In this document: positions 26,158 through 36,004 of the stretch, in pieces | Layout of the letters: each line of letters opens with the position of its first letter | Numbering within the stretch: the first letter of the stretch is position 1 | NCBI GenBank assembly: GCA_002369325.1 | Contig: DFDU01000046.1 | Coordinates: 1-64,000 of the forward strand | Direction: 5' to 3' | Source: Lachnospiraceae bacterium UBA3820 | GTDB lineage: Bacteria > Bacillota > Clostridia > Lachnospirales > Lachnospiraceae | Length of the DNA stretch: 64,000 nucleotides | Made by a program: the position numbers and the translations under genes | Notes under the pieces: model-generated | Databases searched by the model: none | What the model saw: the letters and a program-made list of their open reading frames with translations, nothing else | Told to the model about the DNA's origin: nothing

Positions 26158-27143
26158 GGTGTTTGAATTGCTCCTACAATTGCATTAATTATTTTTTCCT
26201 CAGTTATATTATCAGCTACAGCCGCAAAGTTAAGTGTAACTCTGTGTCTTAAAACGCTGTAGATAAGTACCTTAACATCATCAGGCGTAACATAATTTCT
26301 TCCATTCATAAGCGCAACCGCTTTGGCAACCTCCATAAGAGCTATACCTCCTCTGGTACTTGCACCGAGAGTAATATATTGCGAAAGCTCCTTTCCGATA
26401 AACTTCTCCGGATGTCTTGTTGCATCAATAATTGCTATGATATATTTCTTAATCGCAGGATCAACATAAACTCTTTCCACAAGAAGCTGAAGATATTTTA
26501 TGTCCTCCAGAGCAACTACAGGTTCGGATTTTGCAAATACATTATTTTCAATTCTGTTAAGTATCTCCAATTCTTCTTCCTGATTTGGATAATCTATTTT
26601 TTCCTTCATGATAAATCTGTCAAGCTGTGCCTCAGAAAGAAGATAAGTACCCTCCTGCTCTATAGGGTTCTGGGTAGCGATAACCGTAAAGATTTCCGGC
26701 ATCTTAAATACCGTTCCTCCGATAGTTGTCTGATGCTCCTGCATAACCTCGAGCATCGCACTCTGAGTCTTAGCGCTGGAACGGTTTATCTCATCAAGAA
26801 GAACAAAGTTTGCATAAACAGGTCCGAGCTTTGTTTCGAAATTATTTGTCTGATAATTAAAAATCTGGGTTCCAATAATATCACTCGGAAGCAGATCCGG
26901 TGTACATTGAATTCTCGAAAACGAACCGTTCATAGCTTCGGTCAATGTCTTGGCTGCGGTAGTCTTAGCAAGTCCCGGAACAGATTCAAGAAGTATATGT
27001 CCGTTACACATAATAGCTATAAGAAGAGAAGTGCCAAGCCTGTATTGTCCTACCATTCTTCCGTAATAATATTGATTGATCTTATTTATAATCCCCTTAC
27101 TTTTTTCGATTTCCTGCTGTGTTATCAAATTTTTGTTTTCCAT
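26154..27143 (-). CDS. MoxR family AAA ATPase (Bat operon)
   Basis: 329 residues with Walker A ESVPGLAKTTAAKTL (~54-68), Walker B FVLLDEINRSSAKTQ, sensor-1 FTVIATQNPIEQEGTY and an AAA lid (GASTRGGIALMEVAKA). The MoxR chaperone remodels VWA/DUF58 partners. It is the first gene of a six-gene operon with overlapping cistrons, driven by the promoter at 27267-27295. GGAAGGT precedes the ATG. Confidence 0.93.
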   Translation of the reverse strand: MENKNLITQQEIEKSKGIINKINQYYYGRMVGQYRLGTSLLIAIMCNGHILLESVPGLAKTTAAKTLTEAMNGSFSRIQCTPDLLPSDIIGTQIFNYQTNNFETKLGPVYANFVLLDEINRSSAKTQSAMLEVMQEHQTTIGGTVFKMPEIFTVIATQNPIEQEGTYLLSEAQLDRFIMKEKIDYPNQEEELEILNRIENNVFAKSEPVVALEDIKYLQLLVERVYVDPAIKKYIIAIIDATRHPEKFIGKELSQYITLGASTRGGIALMEVAKAVALMNGRNYVTPDDVKVLIYSVLRHRVTLNFAAVADNITEEKIINAIVGAIQTP

Positions 27144-27266
27144 GATTTACCTTCCTTTTTTTGCTTATATTTAATATACGTATAATATTATTATTTTTAT
27201 GGAAATTTTTTCCATATTTTTTTACACTTTTATATACCCTTTATTTTCTTATATACTTCTATATAA

Positions 27267-27295
27267 TTTATATACTTCAATATACTTTATGTCAA
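27267..27295 (-). promoter_or_regulatory. Promoter of the Bat-like operon
   Basis: Minus strand TTGACA (27290-27295), 17-bp spacer, TATAAA (27267-27272). The region also holds three AAGTATAT direct repeats (27251-27288), possibly a regulator site. The leader is about 120 bp. Confidence 0.65.
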
Positions 27296-27323
27296 TTGAT
27301 AATTGGAAGCAAAAAACGAATCA

Positions 27324-27349
27324 AGGAGAAACCGTCTTTGATTTCTCCT
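27324..27349 (-). terminator. Terminator of the chemoreceptor gene
   Basis: AGGAGAAA pairs with TTTCTCCT; on the minus strand the hairpin is followed by TTGATTCGTTTTTTGC. It lies 29 bp after the stop codon. Confidence 0.65.
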
Positions 27350-27377
27350 CAACCCTTTATTATATATGCTCATTAAT

Positions 27378-29384
27378 TTAGAGTTTAAATTGTTCTACCG
27401 TATTATCAAGATTTTGTGAAAGAGATTTTAATTCCTGACTTGAGCTGAGCATTTCCTTGCCCTTAGATTCAAACTCAACCGCTATATTGAGCATTTCATC
27501 ACAATCCTCAAGAATGCTTAAAGTGCAAGCATTTTGTTCTTCGGTTCTTGATGCCATATCGCCGGCAACATCCTCAATCTTTTCGACAGCTGTTACTACA
27601 GTTTTGATTGAACTTTGAATTTCATCCATACTGCTTTGAATCTTCCTGAACGTTTCATTTGTCCTATTAACCGTTGCGTTACTGGAATTGATTTTTTCTA
27701 TACTGCTGTCCGTTGCTTCAATTACGGCAATTACAAGGTTTTCAAGCTCATTTGTTATATTTACTATATCAGATACCGAATTGGAACTGTTTTGGGCAAG
27801 CGTACCGATCTCACTTGCAACAACAGCAAATCCGCTTCCGGATTCACCTGCTCTTGCAGCTTCAATTGATGCATTAAGTGATAAAAGGTTTGTCTGTTCG
27901 GCTATTTCATTTATAACATTTACCATGGCATTTATGCCGTTCAGACCCTGGCTCATATTATGAACAGCCTCCTGAAGTCCGACAGATAATTCGGATATTT
28001 CCGTCATGGTTTCAGTCATGCTATCCATATCATTATGACCATCTGATACATATTTTACCGTTTCAGCGACAAGCTGCTCTACCTCTTCGGTTGCTGTATT
28101 GGCATTTTCAATCTCATAAGTAAGAGTATTTGCATTTTCCGCTATTCCGCCTATGGCTTCGGACATTCCGGATATGGTTTGCTGAAGCTTTTGAACGGAA
28201 TCATCCTGTTTTGTTGCAAGCCCGCTAAGATGGGATGCCACGGCAGCATTTGTATCCGCCTTTTTGTCTACATTATTTACGGCGCCCTTTACATCATTAA
28301 GTACATCATGGAGATTATCGGCAAACTGATTTATCTTGGTCGATATAGTTCCAAACTCATCATTTGACGAATGTACAGATCTCTCGGTAAGATCCAATTG
28401 ATGCATCTTATCTATAACACCCGTAATCTGTTTCATAGGATTAAGGAAATGTCTAAGAGCCAAATAAATTATAAGGCAAATCACAAATGAACCGATAATG
28501 GCAAATGTAAAAGTAATCCACTGTAACGACTTCGTAGCAGACTCAACATCACTCTTTTCAGCTATACAAACAGTAATAAAATTAGTATTAGGTACTTCAT
28601 TAATAAGTACAAACTTATTATTGTAACGCGTAACCTTAGCATATTGTTCGCTGTCTATCATGTCAGATACTTTTTTGCTTAAACCATCATCCAAATCAGT
28701 TATAAGCTGACCGTTTTGTTCAGGATATTTTTTATTTGAAAGAATCATTCCTGTGATTTTATCAACACCGTATACATATCCGTTATCGTAAATCGATTTA
28801 CTTATCATTATCTGATTAACGGCTTCGATATCAACATCAGCACAAACCACACCGATGATTTCTCCATCTTCATTTTTTATATTTGAAAATGCGGAAATAA
28901 TATATTGATTGGTATTGGCATCAAGATACATTTCACCGTATTCAACCGAATCGGCTTTTAGTCCGTCAATATACCACGGACGTTCCTTCATTACCCAACC
29001 GTCACCCGGTTCAGGCTGCCACATCTTATCAATATAAATATCTTCTTCAAGACCTGCATATACTCCAAACGGAATAATATCAAGGTATGCATCTGCTATG
29101 CTGTAAATATACTTAATGATTTCATCTGAATTGTCACATGAACGTTCAACGGAAATTTTGACATTTTCAAGAATACCCTTTACTCTTGCAAGTTCAGCGG
29201 ATATCTCAAAATCTACGGAATCGGAAAGAACCATCATTTGATCTCTGACTTCCTTTTCCATTATCTTACCTGTTTGCTTAACCGTAAAGAAAATTGTAAC
29301 CATATTACAGATAATAACTACCGGAAGCATAATCAAAACCATTTTATTACGCAGGCTTATACCTGTAGACTGCTTATTATTCAT
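27378..29384 (-). CDS. Methyl-accepting chemotaxis protein
   Basis: 668 residues: TM1 ([20 protein letters not shown], ~14), a large extracellular dCache-type sensor (~35-280, with [20 protein letters not shown] and [12 protein letters not shown]), TM2 ([20 protein letters not shown], ~287), a HAMP domain and a cytoplasmic signalling hairpin. The hairpin tip [19 protein letters not shown] is the CheA/CheW-binding region. It would steer swimming or another Che-linked output; the ligand is unknown, though dCache sensors often bind amino acids or small amines. Other chemotaxis genes are not in the window. GGGG precedes the ATG. Confidence 0.95.
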   Translation of the reverse strand: MNNKQSTGISLRNKMVLIMLPVVIICNMVTIFFTVKQTGKIMEKEVRDQMMVLSDSVDFEISAELARVKGILENVKISVERSCDNSDEIIKYIYSIADAYLDIIPFGVYAGLEEDIYIDKMWQPEPGDGWVMKERPWYIDGLKADSVEYGEMYLDANTNQYIISAFSNIKNEDGEIIGVVCADVDIEAVNQIMISKSIYDNGYVYGVDKITGMILSNKKYPEQNGQLITDLDDGLSKKVSDMIDSEQYAKVTRYNNKFVLINEVPNTNFITVCIAEKSDVESATKSLQWITFTFAIIGSFVICLIIYLALRHFLNPMKQITGVIDKMHQLDLTERSVHSSNDEFGTISTKINQFADNLHDVLNDVKGAVNNVDKKADTNAAVASHLSGLATKQDDSVQKLQQTISGMSEAIGGIAENANTLTYEIENANTATEEVEQLVAETVKYVSDGHNDMDSMTETMTEISELSVGLQEAVHNMSQGLNGINAMVNVINEIAEQTNLLSLNASIEAARAGESGSGFAVVASEIGTLAQNSSNSVSDIVNITNELENLVIAVIEATDSSIEKINSSNATVNRTNETFRKIQSSMDEIQSSIKTVVTAVEKIEDVAGDMASRTEEQNACTLSILEDCDEMLNIAVEFESKGKEMLSSSQELKSLSQNLDNTVEQFKL

Positions 29385-29459
29385 ATGTACACCCCTTTTA
29401 CATTGAATTTATGCTTTAATCAAGTACTTTAAATTATATCAATATATGTGGTTTTTTTC

Positions 29460-29501
29460 AAGAAAAAACAAGCGCCTGCTTTGCAGGCGCTTGTTTTTCT
29501 T
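29460..29501. terminator. Strong terminator after the SDR gene
   Basis: ACAAGCGCCTGC pairs with GCAGGCGCTTGT around TTT, flanked by A and T tracts that extend the stem, so it can act in both directions. Confidence 0.9.
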
Positions 29502-29513
29502 CTATTATTACAT

Positions 29514-29635
29514 TAACTCGCAAACTCGTGCCTGCGGCACTCATCTGTCTGCTTCGCAGACGGTTTGCTCGTTAGCGAGTGCAAGGGAACTCAAATATCC
29601 GCTTCGCGGCTGCTTGGTTCCCTACTTGCACTCGC
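29514..29635. repeat. Double hairpin repeat downstream of the SDR gene
   Basis: Two adjacent inverted repeats: TAACTCGCAAAC with GTTTGCTCGTTA (two mismatches, 29514-29574), enclosing TCTGCTTCGCAGA, and GCGAGTGCAAG/CTTGCACTCGC with GGAAC/GTTCC (29575-29635), enclosing CCGCTTCGCGG. The second one reaches the last base of the SDR stop codon. The first resembles the hairpin at 911-939. Confidence 0.6.
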
Positions 29636-30411
29636 TACATGCACGTGTATCCACCATCTACCGGGAGGGCTACTCCGGTTACGTAGGTAGTTGCAGGTGA
29701 TGCAAGGAATACTGCTGTTGTATCAAGCTCACCATCATTTCCGTATCTTTCCATAGGTATCATGGTTCTTGCGTTTGCCTGGAAGAATTCACTGTCAAGA
29801 GTTTCCTTGGTAAGTGGTGAATAGAAATATCCCGGACAAATTGTATTAACCGTGATTCCGTATTTGCCCCACTCGGATGCAAGAGCTCTGGTAAGGTTAA
29901 CTACACCACCCTTGGCTGCATGGTATGGCGAAGCAGGTGCTACCTTGTTTCCAACAAGGCCGTACATGGATGCTATATTTATGATACGTCCGAACTTGGC
30001 AGGTATCATAGCTTTCTTTGCACATGCACGAGCGAACTTAAATGTTCCTCCAAGGTCTATATTAAGCTCGTTAAATAACTGATCATCGGTTATATCTTCT
30101 GCAGGTGCTACAGCTCCGGTTCCGGCATTATTGATAAGAATATCAACACGTCCGAACTTAGAAAGAACCGCATCTACACATGCATCAACTTCCTCAGTTA
30201 CGGTTATGTCGCATTTGTATGCAAGAGTCTTAACTCCGTACTCTTTTTCAAGCTCTGCACACACTTCATCAAGAAGATTCTGACGTCTTGCTACAGCCAC
30301 TATGTTGCAACCCTCATTTGCAAGCGCTTTTGCCATCTGTACTCCGAGTCCTGTTGAACAACCGGTTACAATCGCTACTCTGTCTGTTAGGTCAAATAAA
30401 TTTTTTGCCAT
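29635..30411 (-). CDS. SDR family dehydrogenase (gluconate 5-dehydrogenase/FabG-like)
   Basis: 258 residues with a Rossmann fold: cofactor loop VTGCSTGLGVQMAKAL (~16-31), NNAGTG (~93), catalytic Ser in INIASMYGLVG (~146) and YHAAKGG with catalytic Tyr and Lys (~163-167), ending ALPVDGGYT. The N-terminal FDLTDRVAIVTG and STGLG are typical of the gluconate 5-dehydrogenase-like branch, but FabG-type activity cannot be excluded. No sugar acid genes flank it. Ends at a TAG that touches the hairpin repeat. Confidence 0.88.
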   Translation of the reverse strand: MAKNLFDLTDRVAIVTGCSTGLGVQMAKALANEGCNIVAVARRQNLLDEVCAELEKEYGVKTLAYKCDITVTEEVDACVDAVLSKFGRVDILINNAGTGAVAPAEDITDDQLFNELNIDLGGTFKFARACAKKAMIPAKFGRIINIASMYGLVGNKVAPASPYHAAKGGVVNLTRALASEWGKYGITVNTICPGYFYSPLTKETLDSEFFQANARTMIPMERYGNDGELDTTAVFLASPATTYVTGVALPVDGGYTCM

Positions 30412-30513
30412 TTTTGTTATTACTCCTTCATCAATGTATATTCGTGTCGATGCCGTCTCCCTTTAAACATCTTGTAAATCTACATTAATTCCATAGCTCT
30501 TTATATATTTTCA

Positions 30514-31794
30514 TCATTTAACGATGATAATATTTAATAAATCATAAAATCCCGGAAATGAAATGTCAACACATTCACTTCCAAGTATTTCGGTTTCACC
30601 ATCGGCATTAAGTCCCGCAACGGCAAAACTCATAGCTATTCTGTGATCAAGTTTGCTGTCGATTATGGCACCGTGAAGTGCCTTTCCTCCGTTTATAATC
30701 ATACCGTCATCTGTTGCAATTACGTCAGCACCCATAGCTTTTAGATTATTAACTATAGTATCAATTCTGTTGGTTTCCTTAACCTTAAGCTCTGCCGCAT
30801 CTTTTATGACAGTCTGTCCTTCGGCAAAGCATGCCATAACGGCTATGGCAGGTATCTCGTCTATAAGTCTCGGTATAAGTTCTCCGCCTATCGTACAGCC
30901 CTTAAGTGACGAAGTCTTCACTGTTATGTCTGCCGTCGGCTCAGCTGAACCATTATCTATTTCTTCGATTTTTATGTCCGCACCCATCATGCGGCATACC
31001 TCAATCATTCCGTCTCTTGTAGGATTGATTCCTACATTTTTTATCGTAAGCTGAGAATTATCCGTAATAAGACCTGCAGCTATAAAATATGCTGCCGAGG
31101 AGATATCACCCGGTACATCAATACGTTTTGCATATAATTCTTCCACCGGATTAACTGTTGCAGTTTTACCATTCACCACAATATTTGAACCAAAATCTTT
31201 CAGCATAAGCTCTGTATGATTTCTGCTTACATACGGCTCTGTTACAGAAGTTTCACCCTCTGCATAAAGACCGGCAAGAAGAATGGATGATTTTACCTGT
31301 GCAGATGCAACCGGCGAGTCATAATTTATCCCTCTTAATTTTGAACCATTTATCATAAGAGGTGCACAGCCGTTATCATTAATACTCTTTATATCTGCTC
31401 CCATCATGCGAAGAGGTTTCATAACTCTTTCCATAGGTCTTTTTCTTATGGACGCATCACCTGTTGCACTTACCGAAAAATTCTGTGCCGCAAGTATGCC
31501 TGACATAAGTCTTATGGTCGTTCCACTGTTTCCGACATCAAGTTCATCGGAAGGCTTTGACAGTCCATGCAAACCCTTTCCGTGGATTACAACTTTATTT
31601 CCGTCATTTTCAATATCTATTCCCATTTGAGAAAAGCATCTTATGGAAGAAAGACAATCCGCTCCCTGCAAAAATCCGTAAACCTCGGTATCACCTTTTG
31701 CAAGTGACCCCAGCATAATACTTCTGTGTGATATGGATTTATCACCCGGTATGCTTACCTCTCCCGATAAGCCCTTTGCTCTTTTAATAATCAT
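30514..31794 (-). CDS. aroA: 3-phosphoshikimate 1-carboxyvinyltransferase (EPSP synthase)
   Basis: Joins shikimate-3-phosphate and phosphoenolpyruvate in the shikimate pathway. Family motifs are present in order in 426 residues: GDKSISHRSIMLGSLA (~18-33), LDVGNSGTTIRLMSGIL (~85), KRPMERVMKPL, SAQVKSSILLAGLYA and the C-terminal DHRIAMSFAVAGLNA. It looks complete and active. Other aro genes are not adjacent. Confidence 0.97.
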   Translation of the reverse strand: MIIKRAKGLSGEVSIPGDKSISHRSIMLGSLAKGDTEVYGFLQGADCLSSIRCFSQMGIDIENDGNKVVIHGKGLHGLSKPSDELDVGNSGTTIRLMSGILAAQNFSVSATGDASIRKRPMERVMKPLRMMGADIKSINDNGCAPLMINGSKLRGINYDSPVASAQVKSSILLAGLYAEGETSVTEPYVSRNHTELMLKDFGSNIVVNGKTATVNPVEELYAKRIDVPGDISSAAYFIAAGLITDNSQLTIKNVGINPTRDGMIEVCRMMGADIKIEEIDNGSAEPTADITVKTSSLKGCTIGGELIPRLIDEIPAIAVMACFAEGQTVIKDAAELKVKETNRIDTIVNNLKAMGADVIATDDGMIINGGKALHGAIIDSKLDHRIAMSFAVAGLNADGETEILGSECVDISFPGFYDLLNIIIVK

Positions 31795-31943
31795 TACTTT
31801 TCAACCTCATCAGTCATTTTCACGTCATACCCTTTAATTTTATATCATCTGCAAATTTATATCAAGAAAAAACTCATAATCCTCCCAATAAACATATCCT
31901 TAACCATTTTTCAAAGGTTCCTTTCAGACTAATAATTGTACCC

Positions 31944-31972
31944 TTGCATGTTTTTTTTAAATATATTATAAT
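31944..31972 (+). promoter_or_regulatory. Promoter of the SGNH-like protein gene
   Basis: TTGCAT (31944-31949), 17-bp spacer containing T8, TATAAT (31967-31972), about 59 bp before the ATG at 32031. Confidence 0.7.
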
Positions 31973-32030
31973 GATTAAACTGTTTTTTAGAATTACATTA
32001 TTAATTATAATATTTATTTGGAGTATATTT

Positions 32031-32879
32031 ATGAAACATTTTACAAGAATTTGCTTTTTAATTGTTGTTTTCTTTATAGCATTTCATGTAACCATAACGC
32101 TTATCTCAGATAAACACAAGGGCGACAGAAATAATGCGTTAACCAACAATACAGCTACAACTACGGAAATTTCCGTCACTGAAAAAGAAACAGAAACAGA
32201 GGTCACAGAAACCATGGAAGAAACAACTACCGAAGTTCTCAGTACCACCGAGACAACTGAGACTACCGAAACCACTGAAACTACCGAAACCACTGAAACC
32301 ACCGAACAGAAAAAAACTACCGAGGCTGTTACCGAAGCTGCAAACATACATATGCAGCCGGTCAAGAAAACCAACGAGGGCGAAACATATATTTTTGTCG
32401 GCGACTCACGCTATGTCCAAATGGAATCCTATGCCGAAGATGATGACACGTTTATTTGTGAAAACGGCGTAGGCTACAGATTTTTATCAAATCATATGGA
32501 TGAAATAGTAAGTCTTGCCGATGCCGATACCAAAATAGTTATCGGACTCGGTGTAAATGACGTCCTTTCGGGTACAGGCAAATATAAAGAATTATTATTT
32601 GACCTTGCTGACAGAACCGATGCCCAAGTTTATTATATGCTTATAAATCCGGTAGATGATGAATTATGTGCAGAAAATGGATATTCCATAACCAATGAAG
32701 ATATAGATAACTTTAATATTACTATTCAGGGCGATTTAGTCGGTTCGGGAATAAAAATAATTGATGTCAATTCATACTTAAAGACCGTCGGTTATACTTC
32801 ACGCGACGGTCTCCATTACAATGCCTCAACAAGCCGTAATATTTATGTTTATATCAAAGAGCAAATGCTTTTAAATTAA
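32031..32879 (+). CDS. Secreted or membrane-anchored SGNH-type hydrolase
   Basis: 282 residues. ATG 32031 has GGAG seven bases upstream; a longer reading from 31944 starts inside the promoter and is rejected. An N-terminal signal or anchor (ICFLIVVFFIAFHVTITLI) is followed by a Thr/Glu-rich linker with about eight TET/TTE units encoded by degenerate 6-12 bp repeats (about 32240-32310). The hydrolase domain has SGNH blocks: YIFVGDSRYV (Ser of GDSR), VIGLGVNDV (Asn) and SRDGLHYN (Asp and His). Related extracellular enzymes deacetylate wall or polysaccharide; the substrate is unknown. The linker length is prone to in-frame slippage. It ends 2 bp from a convergent gene. Confidence 0.82.
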   Translation: MKHFTRICFLIVVFFIAFHVTITLISDKHKGDRNNALTNNTATTTEISVTEKETETEVTETMEETTTEVLSTTETTETTETTETTETTETTEQKKTTEAVTEAANIHMQPVKKTNEGETYIFVGDSRYVQMESYAEDDDTFICENGVGYRFLSNHMDEIVSLADADTKIVIGLGVNDVLSGTGKYKELLFDLADRTDAQVYYMLINPVDDELCAENGYSITNEDIDNFNITIQGDLVGSGIKIIDVNSYLKTVGYTSRDGLHYNASTSRNIYVYIKEQMLLN

Positions 32880-32881
32880 GC

Positions 32882-34750
32882 TTAATATTCCTTAAGCATT
32901 CGCCTGAACCAGTCTGACAAAAGACTGTCATTTGCATTGTAGATTATGTCCTTCGTTTTATAAGGATTATTTGTAACTATCACATCTACATCCAAAAGTA
33001 TAAGATCGGATATTCTGCTTTCTCTGTCCACGGTCCAGGCATATATCTTCTTACCATACTTATGAACATTTCTTACAAGTCTCATAGTGATAAAGCTGTG
33101 CTGAACGCTGAAGATATCCGCATATTCCATATCTCCTATATCTCCGTATGCCACATACATTATATATACGGTTTCTATATCAGGATTTATTTCTTTTACC
33201 TTTTTTAATACGCCATAATCAGAGCATGCGACCACACAATCCTTGATGTAATCGTATTCTTCAAGCAAATCTATGATTCCCTGCACATAGTCTTCTTTAT
33301 CCGTATTTGCAGGCTTTAATTCGACATTCAAAGGTATGTCTTCTCCCTTACAATACTCCAACGTTTCTCTTAATGTAGGTATTTTTTCGCCTGTAAATTC
33401 ATCCGAAAACTTGCTTCCCGCATCCAGTGATTCTATATATTCAAGTGTAACCTCTCCTACCTTTTTATCAACTCCCGTAGTACGTTTAAGACTCTCGTCA
33501 TGAATTATGATGTATTCTCCGTCCTTTGTCTGACGCACATCAAGCTCAATTGAATCCGCCTGATTTTCTACTGCAAGTCTGAAGGCAGACATGGTATTTT
33601 CCGGTGCATTATGTGAGTCTCCTCTGTGAGCACAAACATAAGCACCGTTTGCATAAGCCACATTCAGACTTATCTTGTTGCTGACACTGAGATATACATA
33701 AACTCCGTTAATTACGATACATGCAATTATAATTGCAATTGTTGTAATTCTGTTTCTCATTTTATTTCTTACAACATATTTATTATAAAGACCGTCTTTT
33801 TTAATTCTTTTTCTGTACTTATCTTCTCTTGTTATTTTAAATTTTCTGTATTCATCATAAAACGGATCTCCTTCAATGTTATAAAAGCATGCACAGATAT
33901 ATGAATAAATAAGGGGCGTCGATATAACCACAAAAAGCATATAAACTGCAAGTATCAAAATATTTACGGCAGAACTGAACATGAATCGCATTCGCTTATA
34001 CGAAAGAATTCTGGAAAATACAAATGCAAATCCCGATGCCATAAGACCTTCAAGAAGTATCATTACAAGTGCAATAAATATGTTGAAAACAATAACTCCA
34101 CCGATTATCTTAATAAAATGCTTTTTAATGGTTTTACGGCTCAAATCAGCCGATGTCTTATAATCCGTTCTGTATATTCCGTAAAAATTAATAGTCAAAA
34201 GCTTAAACATAGCCAAAATGCACATCAAAAGATATGCTATGCAGATCATAATAAAGGATTGTCTGTTTTTTTCTATGAAATCATAAAATAATGTAGGAAC
34301 CTTTAATTCATATATGGATGAAAAGATTATAGAGGCATAAACCAAAGGAAGCACAAATATTACATCCAGCATGACCAAAAGATTTTTTGGACGAAGCAGT
34401 CTTAATGCATTTACCGTCGCCTTAACCAGTATGTGAAGTGCATTTATTTTTATCTCTCTGTGAGATGCCTCCATGGCATATACGATAGCAGATATGTTAA
34501 TTAAAAAATAAACCGCCAAAATAACAAGCATAATAAGAATGGCTACATATGTGGTCGGTGAAAAAAGATATTTTTTAAGTGTTCTTATAGAAAGAAAATT
34601 AATGCCCGCAAGCTTTATGGACATATTGATTGATGCATAAAGCGCAGGCACAAGTATTACAGCCGATATAAGCTTGTATATCACTTCAAATAAAATAATG
34701 GAGGAAAAGTTATATGAAAGCATATTCAATCCTTTTTTAAATGTTTTCAT
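32882..34750 (-). CDS. Membrane-fused glycerophosphodiester phosphodiesterase
   Basis: 622 residues. The first ~370 contain about eight hydrophobic segments of the GPDPase membrane-domain type. The C-terminal ~250 are a GDPD catalytic barrel: CAHRGDSHNAPENTMSAF (~388), SIELDVRQTKDGEYIIIHDE and IPLNVELKP, with the His/Glu/Asp/His set intact. It hydrolyses glycerophosphodiesters to glycerol-3-phosphate, probably on the outer face, where lipid or teichoic acid fragments occur. AAAGGAGG precedes the ATG. Confidence 0.92.
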   Translation of the reverse strand: MKTFKKGLNMLSYNFSSIILFEVIYKLISAVILVPALYASINMSIKLAGINFLSIRTLKKYLFSPTTYVAILIMLVILAVYFLINISAIVYAMEASHREIKINALHILVKATVNALRLLRPKNLLVMLDVIFVLPLVYASIIFSSIYELKVPTLFYDFIEKNRQSFIMICIAYLLMCILAMFKLLTINFYGIYRTDYKTSADLSRKTIKKHFIKIIGGVIVFNIFIALVMILLEGLMASGFAFVFSRILSYKRMRFMFSSAVNILILAVYMLFVVISTPLIYSYICACFYNIEGDPFYDEYRKFKITREDKYRKRIKKDGLYNKYVVRNKMRNRITTIAIIIACIVINGVYVYLSVSNKISLNVAYANGAYVCAHRGDSHNAPENTMSAFRLAVENQADSIELDVRQTKDGEYIIIHDESLKRTTGVDKKVGEVTLEYIESLDAGSKFSDEFTGEKIPTLRETLEYCKGEDIPLNVELKPANTDKEDYVQGIIDLLEEYDYIKDCVVACSDYGVLKKVKEINPDIETVYIMYVAYGDIGDMEYADIFSVQHSFITMRLVRNVHKYGKKIYAWTVDRESRISDLILLDVDVIVTNNPYKTKDIIYNANDSLLSDWFRRMLKEY

Positions 34751-34774
34751 ATTTTTCCTCCTTTCTTTCTATAC

Positions 34775-34909
34775 GGTTGTAAGAATATACAGATATATCG
34801 CAGGCACGCTTGCGCTACCCTCCAACGCAACGGTACTAAGCTCGAAAAACCTCGCTAAGTACCGGCGTTTCCAGAGTACCTGCTTATATACCTGTATATC
34901 CTTACAACC
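34775..34909. repeat. Intercistronic long hairpin, copy 1
   Basis: Outer arms GGTTGTAAG...ATATACAG...GCAGG and CCTGC...CTGTATAT...CTTACAACC are complementary over about 30 bases with few mismatches. The inner part CGGTACTAAGCTCG pairs imperfectly with CTCGCTAAGTACCGG. The inner core is shared with the element at 44939-45083. It starts 12 bp beyond the queA stop and ends just before the ribosome site of the phosphodiesterase gene. No T-run follows, so it is not a simple terminator. Confidence 0.75.
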
Positions 34910-34921
34910 TACATATAATAA

Positions 34922-35947
34922 TTATAATAAAATCATCGCATCACCAAACGAAAAAAATCTGTATTTTTCTTCAACCGCGATTTTATATGCTTCAAGTATT
35001 TTCTCTCTGTTATAGAGAGCAGAGACAAGCATAAGTAATGTTGATTCCGGAAGATGGAAGTTTGTTATAAGTCTGTCTACGCATTTGAATTTATATCCCG
35101 GATATATGAATATATCAGTCCAGCCGCTGCAAGCCTTTATCATACCGTTTTCATCCGCTGCGGTTTCAAGTGTTCTCGTACTTGTTGTTCCGACAGATAC
35201 AACCTTTCCACCGTTCTTCTTTGTTTCATTTATTATTTCAGCAGCATTTTCATCTATTACATAAAATTCGCTGTGCATATGATGGTCGGTTATGTTATCA
35301 ACCTTGACAGGTCTGAATGTTCCCAGACCGACATGTAAGGTAACCCGTGCTATTTTTATACCCTTCTTTTCGATATCCGAAAGGAGCTCATTTGTAAAAT
35401 GAAGACCTGCCGTAGGTGCGGCCGCAGATCCGTCATGCTTTGCATATACGGTCTGGTATCTGTTTTTATCTTCGAGCTTATGAGTTATATAAGGAGGAAG
35501 AGGCATCTGTCCCAGTTCATCCAGAACCTCTTCAAATATACCGTCATAAGTAAACCTTACAAGTCTGTTTCCTTCCTCGACGATATCCGTTACCTCACCG
35601 ATAAGTTTTCCGTCTCCGAAAGAAATCCTTGCACCGACCCTTGCTTTCTTGCCGGGCTTAACAAGTGTTTCCCAGGTTTTATCATCTTTACGTTTTAATA
35701 AAAGAACCTCTATGGAAGCACCTGTATCTTCTTTAACGCCTATAAGTCTTGCAGGTATAACCTTTGTATCATTTATAACCAGACAATCACCTTCATCAAG
35801 ATAATTTATCACATCAGTAAAATGCTTATGCTCAATATCGCCGCTTTCACGATTTATAACCATAAGCCTTGAATCGCTTCTTTTTAAAAGCGGATCCTGT
35901 GCGATAAGTTCCTCGGGAAGGTCATAATAAAAATCACTAAGTTTCAA
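34922..35947 (-). CDS. queA: S-adenosylmethionine:tRNA ribosyltransferase-isomerase
   Basis: QueA transfers and rearranges the ribosyl group of SAM onto preQ1 in tRNA during queuosine synthesis. 341 residues with the family's [19 protein letters not shown] start, [25 protein letters not shown], the [11 protein letters not shown] motif (~170) and [17 protein letters not shown]. Complete. It lies 57 bp downstream of pheT and probably shares its transcript. Confidence 0.97.
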   Translation of the reverse strand: MKLSDFYYDLPEELIAQDPLLKRSDSRLMVINRESGDIEHKHFTDVINYLDEGDCLVINDTKVIPARLIGVKEDTGASIEVLLLKRKDDKTWETLVKPGKKARVGARISFGDGKLIGEVTDIVEEGNRLVRFTYDGIFEEVLDELGQMPLPPYITHKLEDKNRYQTVYAKHDGSAAAPTAGLHFTNELLSDIEKKGIKIARVTLHVGLGTFRPVKVDNITDHHMHSEFYVIDENAAEIINETKKNGGKVVSVGTTSTRTLETAADENGMIKACSGWTDIFIYPGYKFKCVDRLITNFHLPESTLLMLVSALYNREKILEAYKIAVEEKYRFFSFGDAMILL

Positions 35948-36004
35948 AGCTAAATCCTCCGAATAATCAAAACACGTACTAAATGAGCCATTATTTCAAA
36001 AGGA

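Noticed and set aside
29385..29450. Sigma-28-like promoter before the chemoreceptor gene (TAAAG...GCATAA)
   Set aside because: The spacing is 13 bp rather than about 15 and the -10 lacks CCGAT, so it is not convincing.
31905..31930. AAAGGTTCCTT resembling the end of the palindromic element
   Set aside because: Only about 11 bases match and there is no inverted partner; chance is likely.
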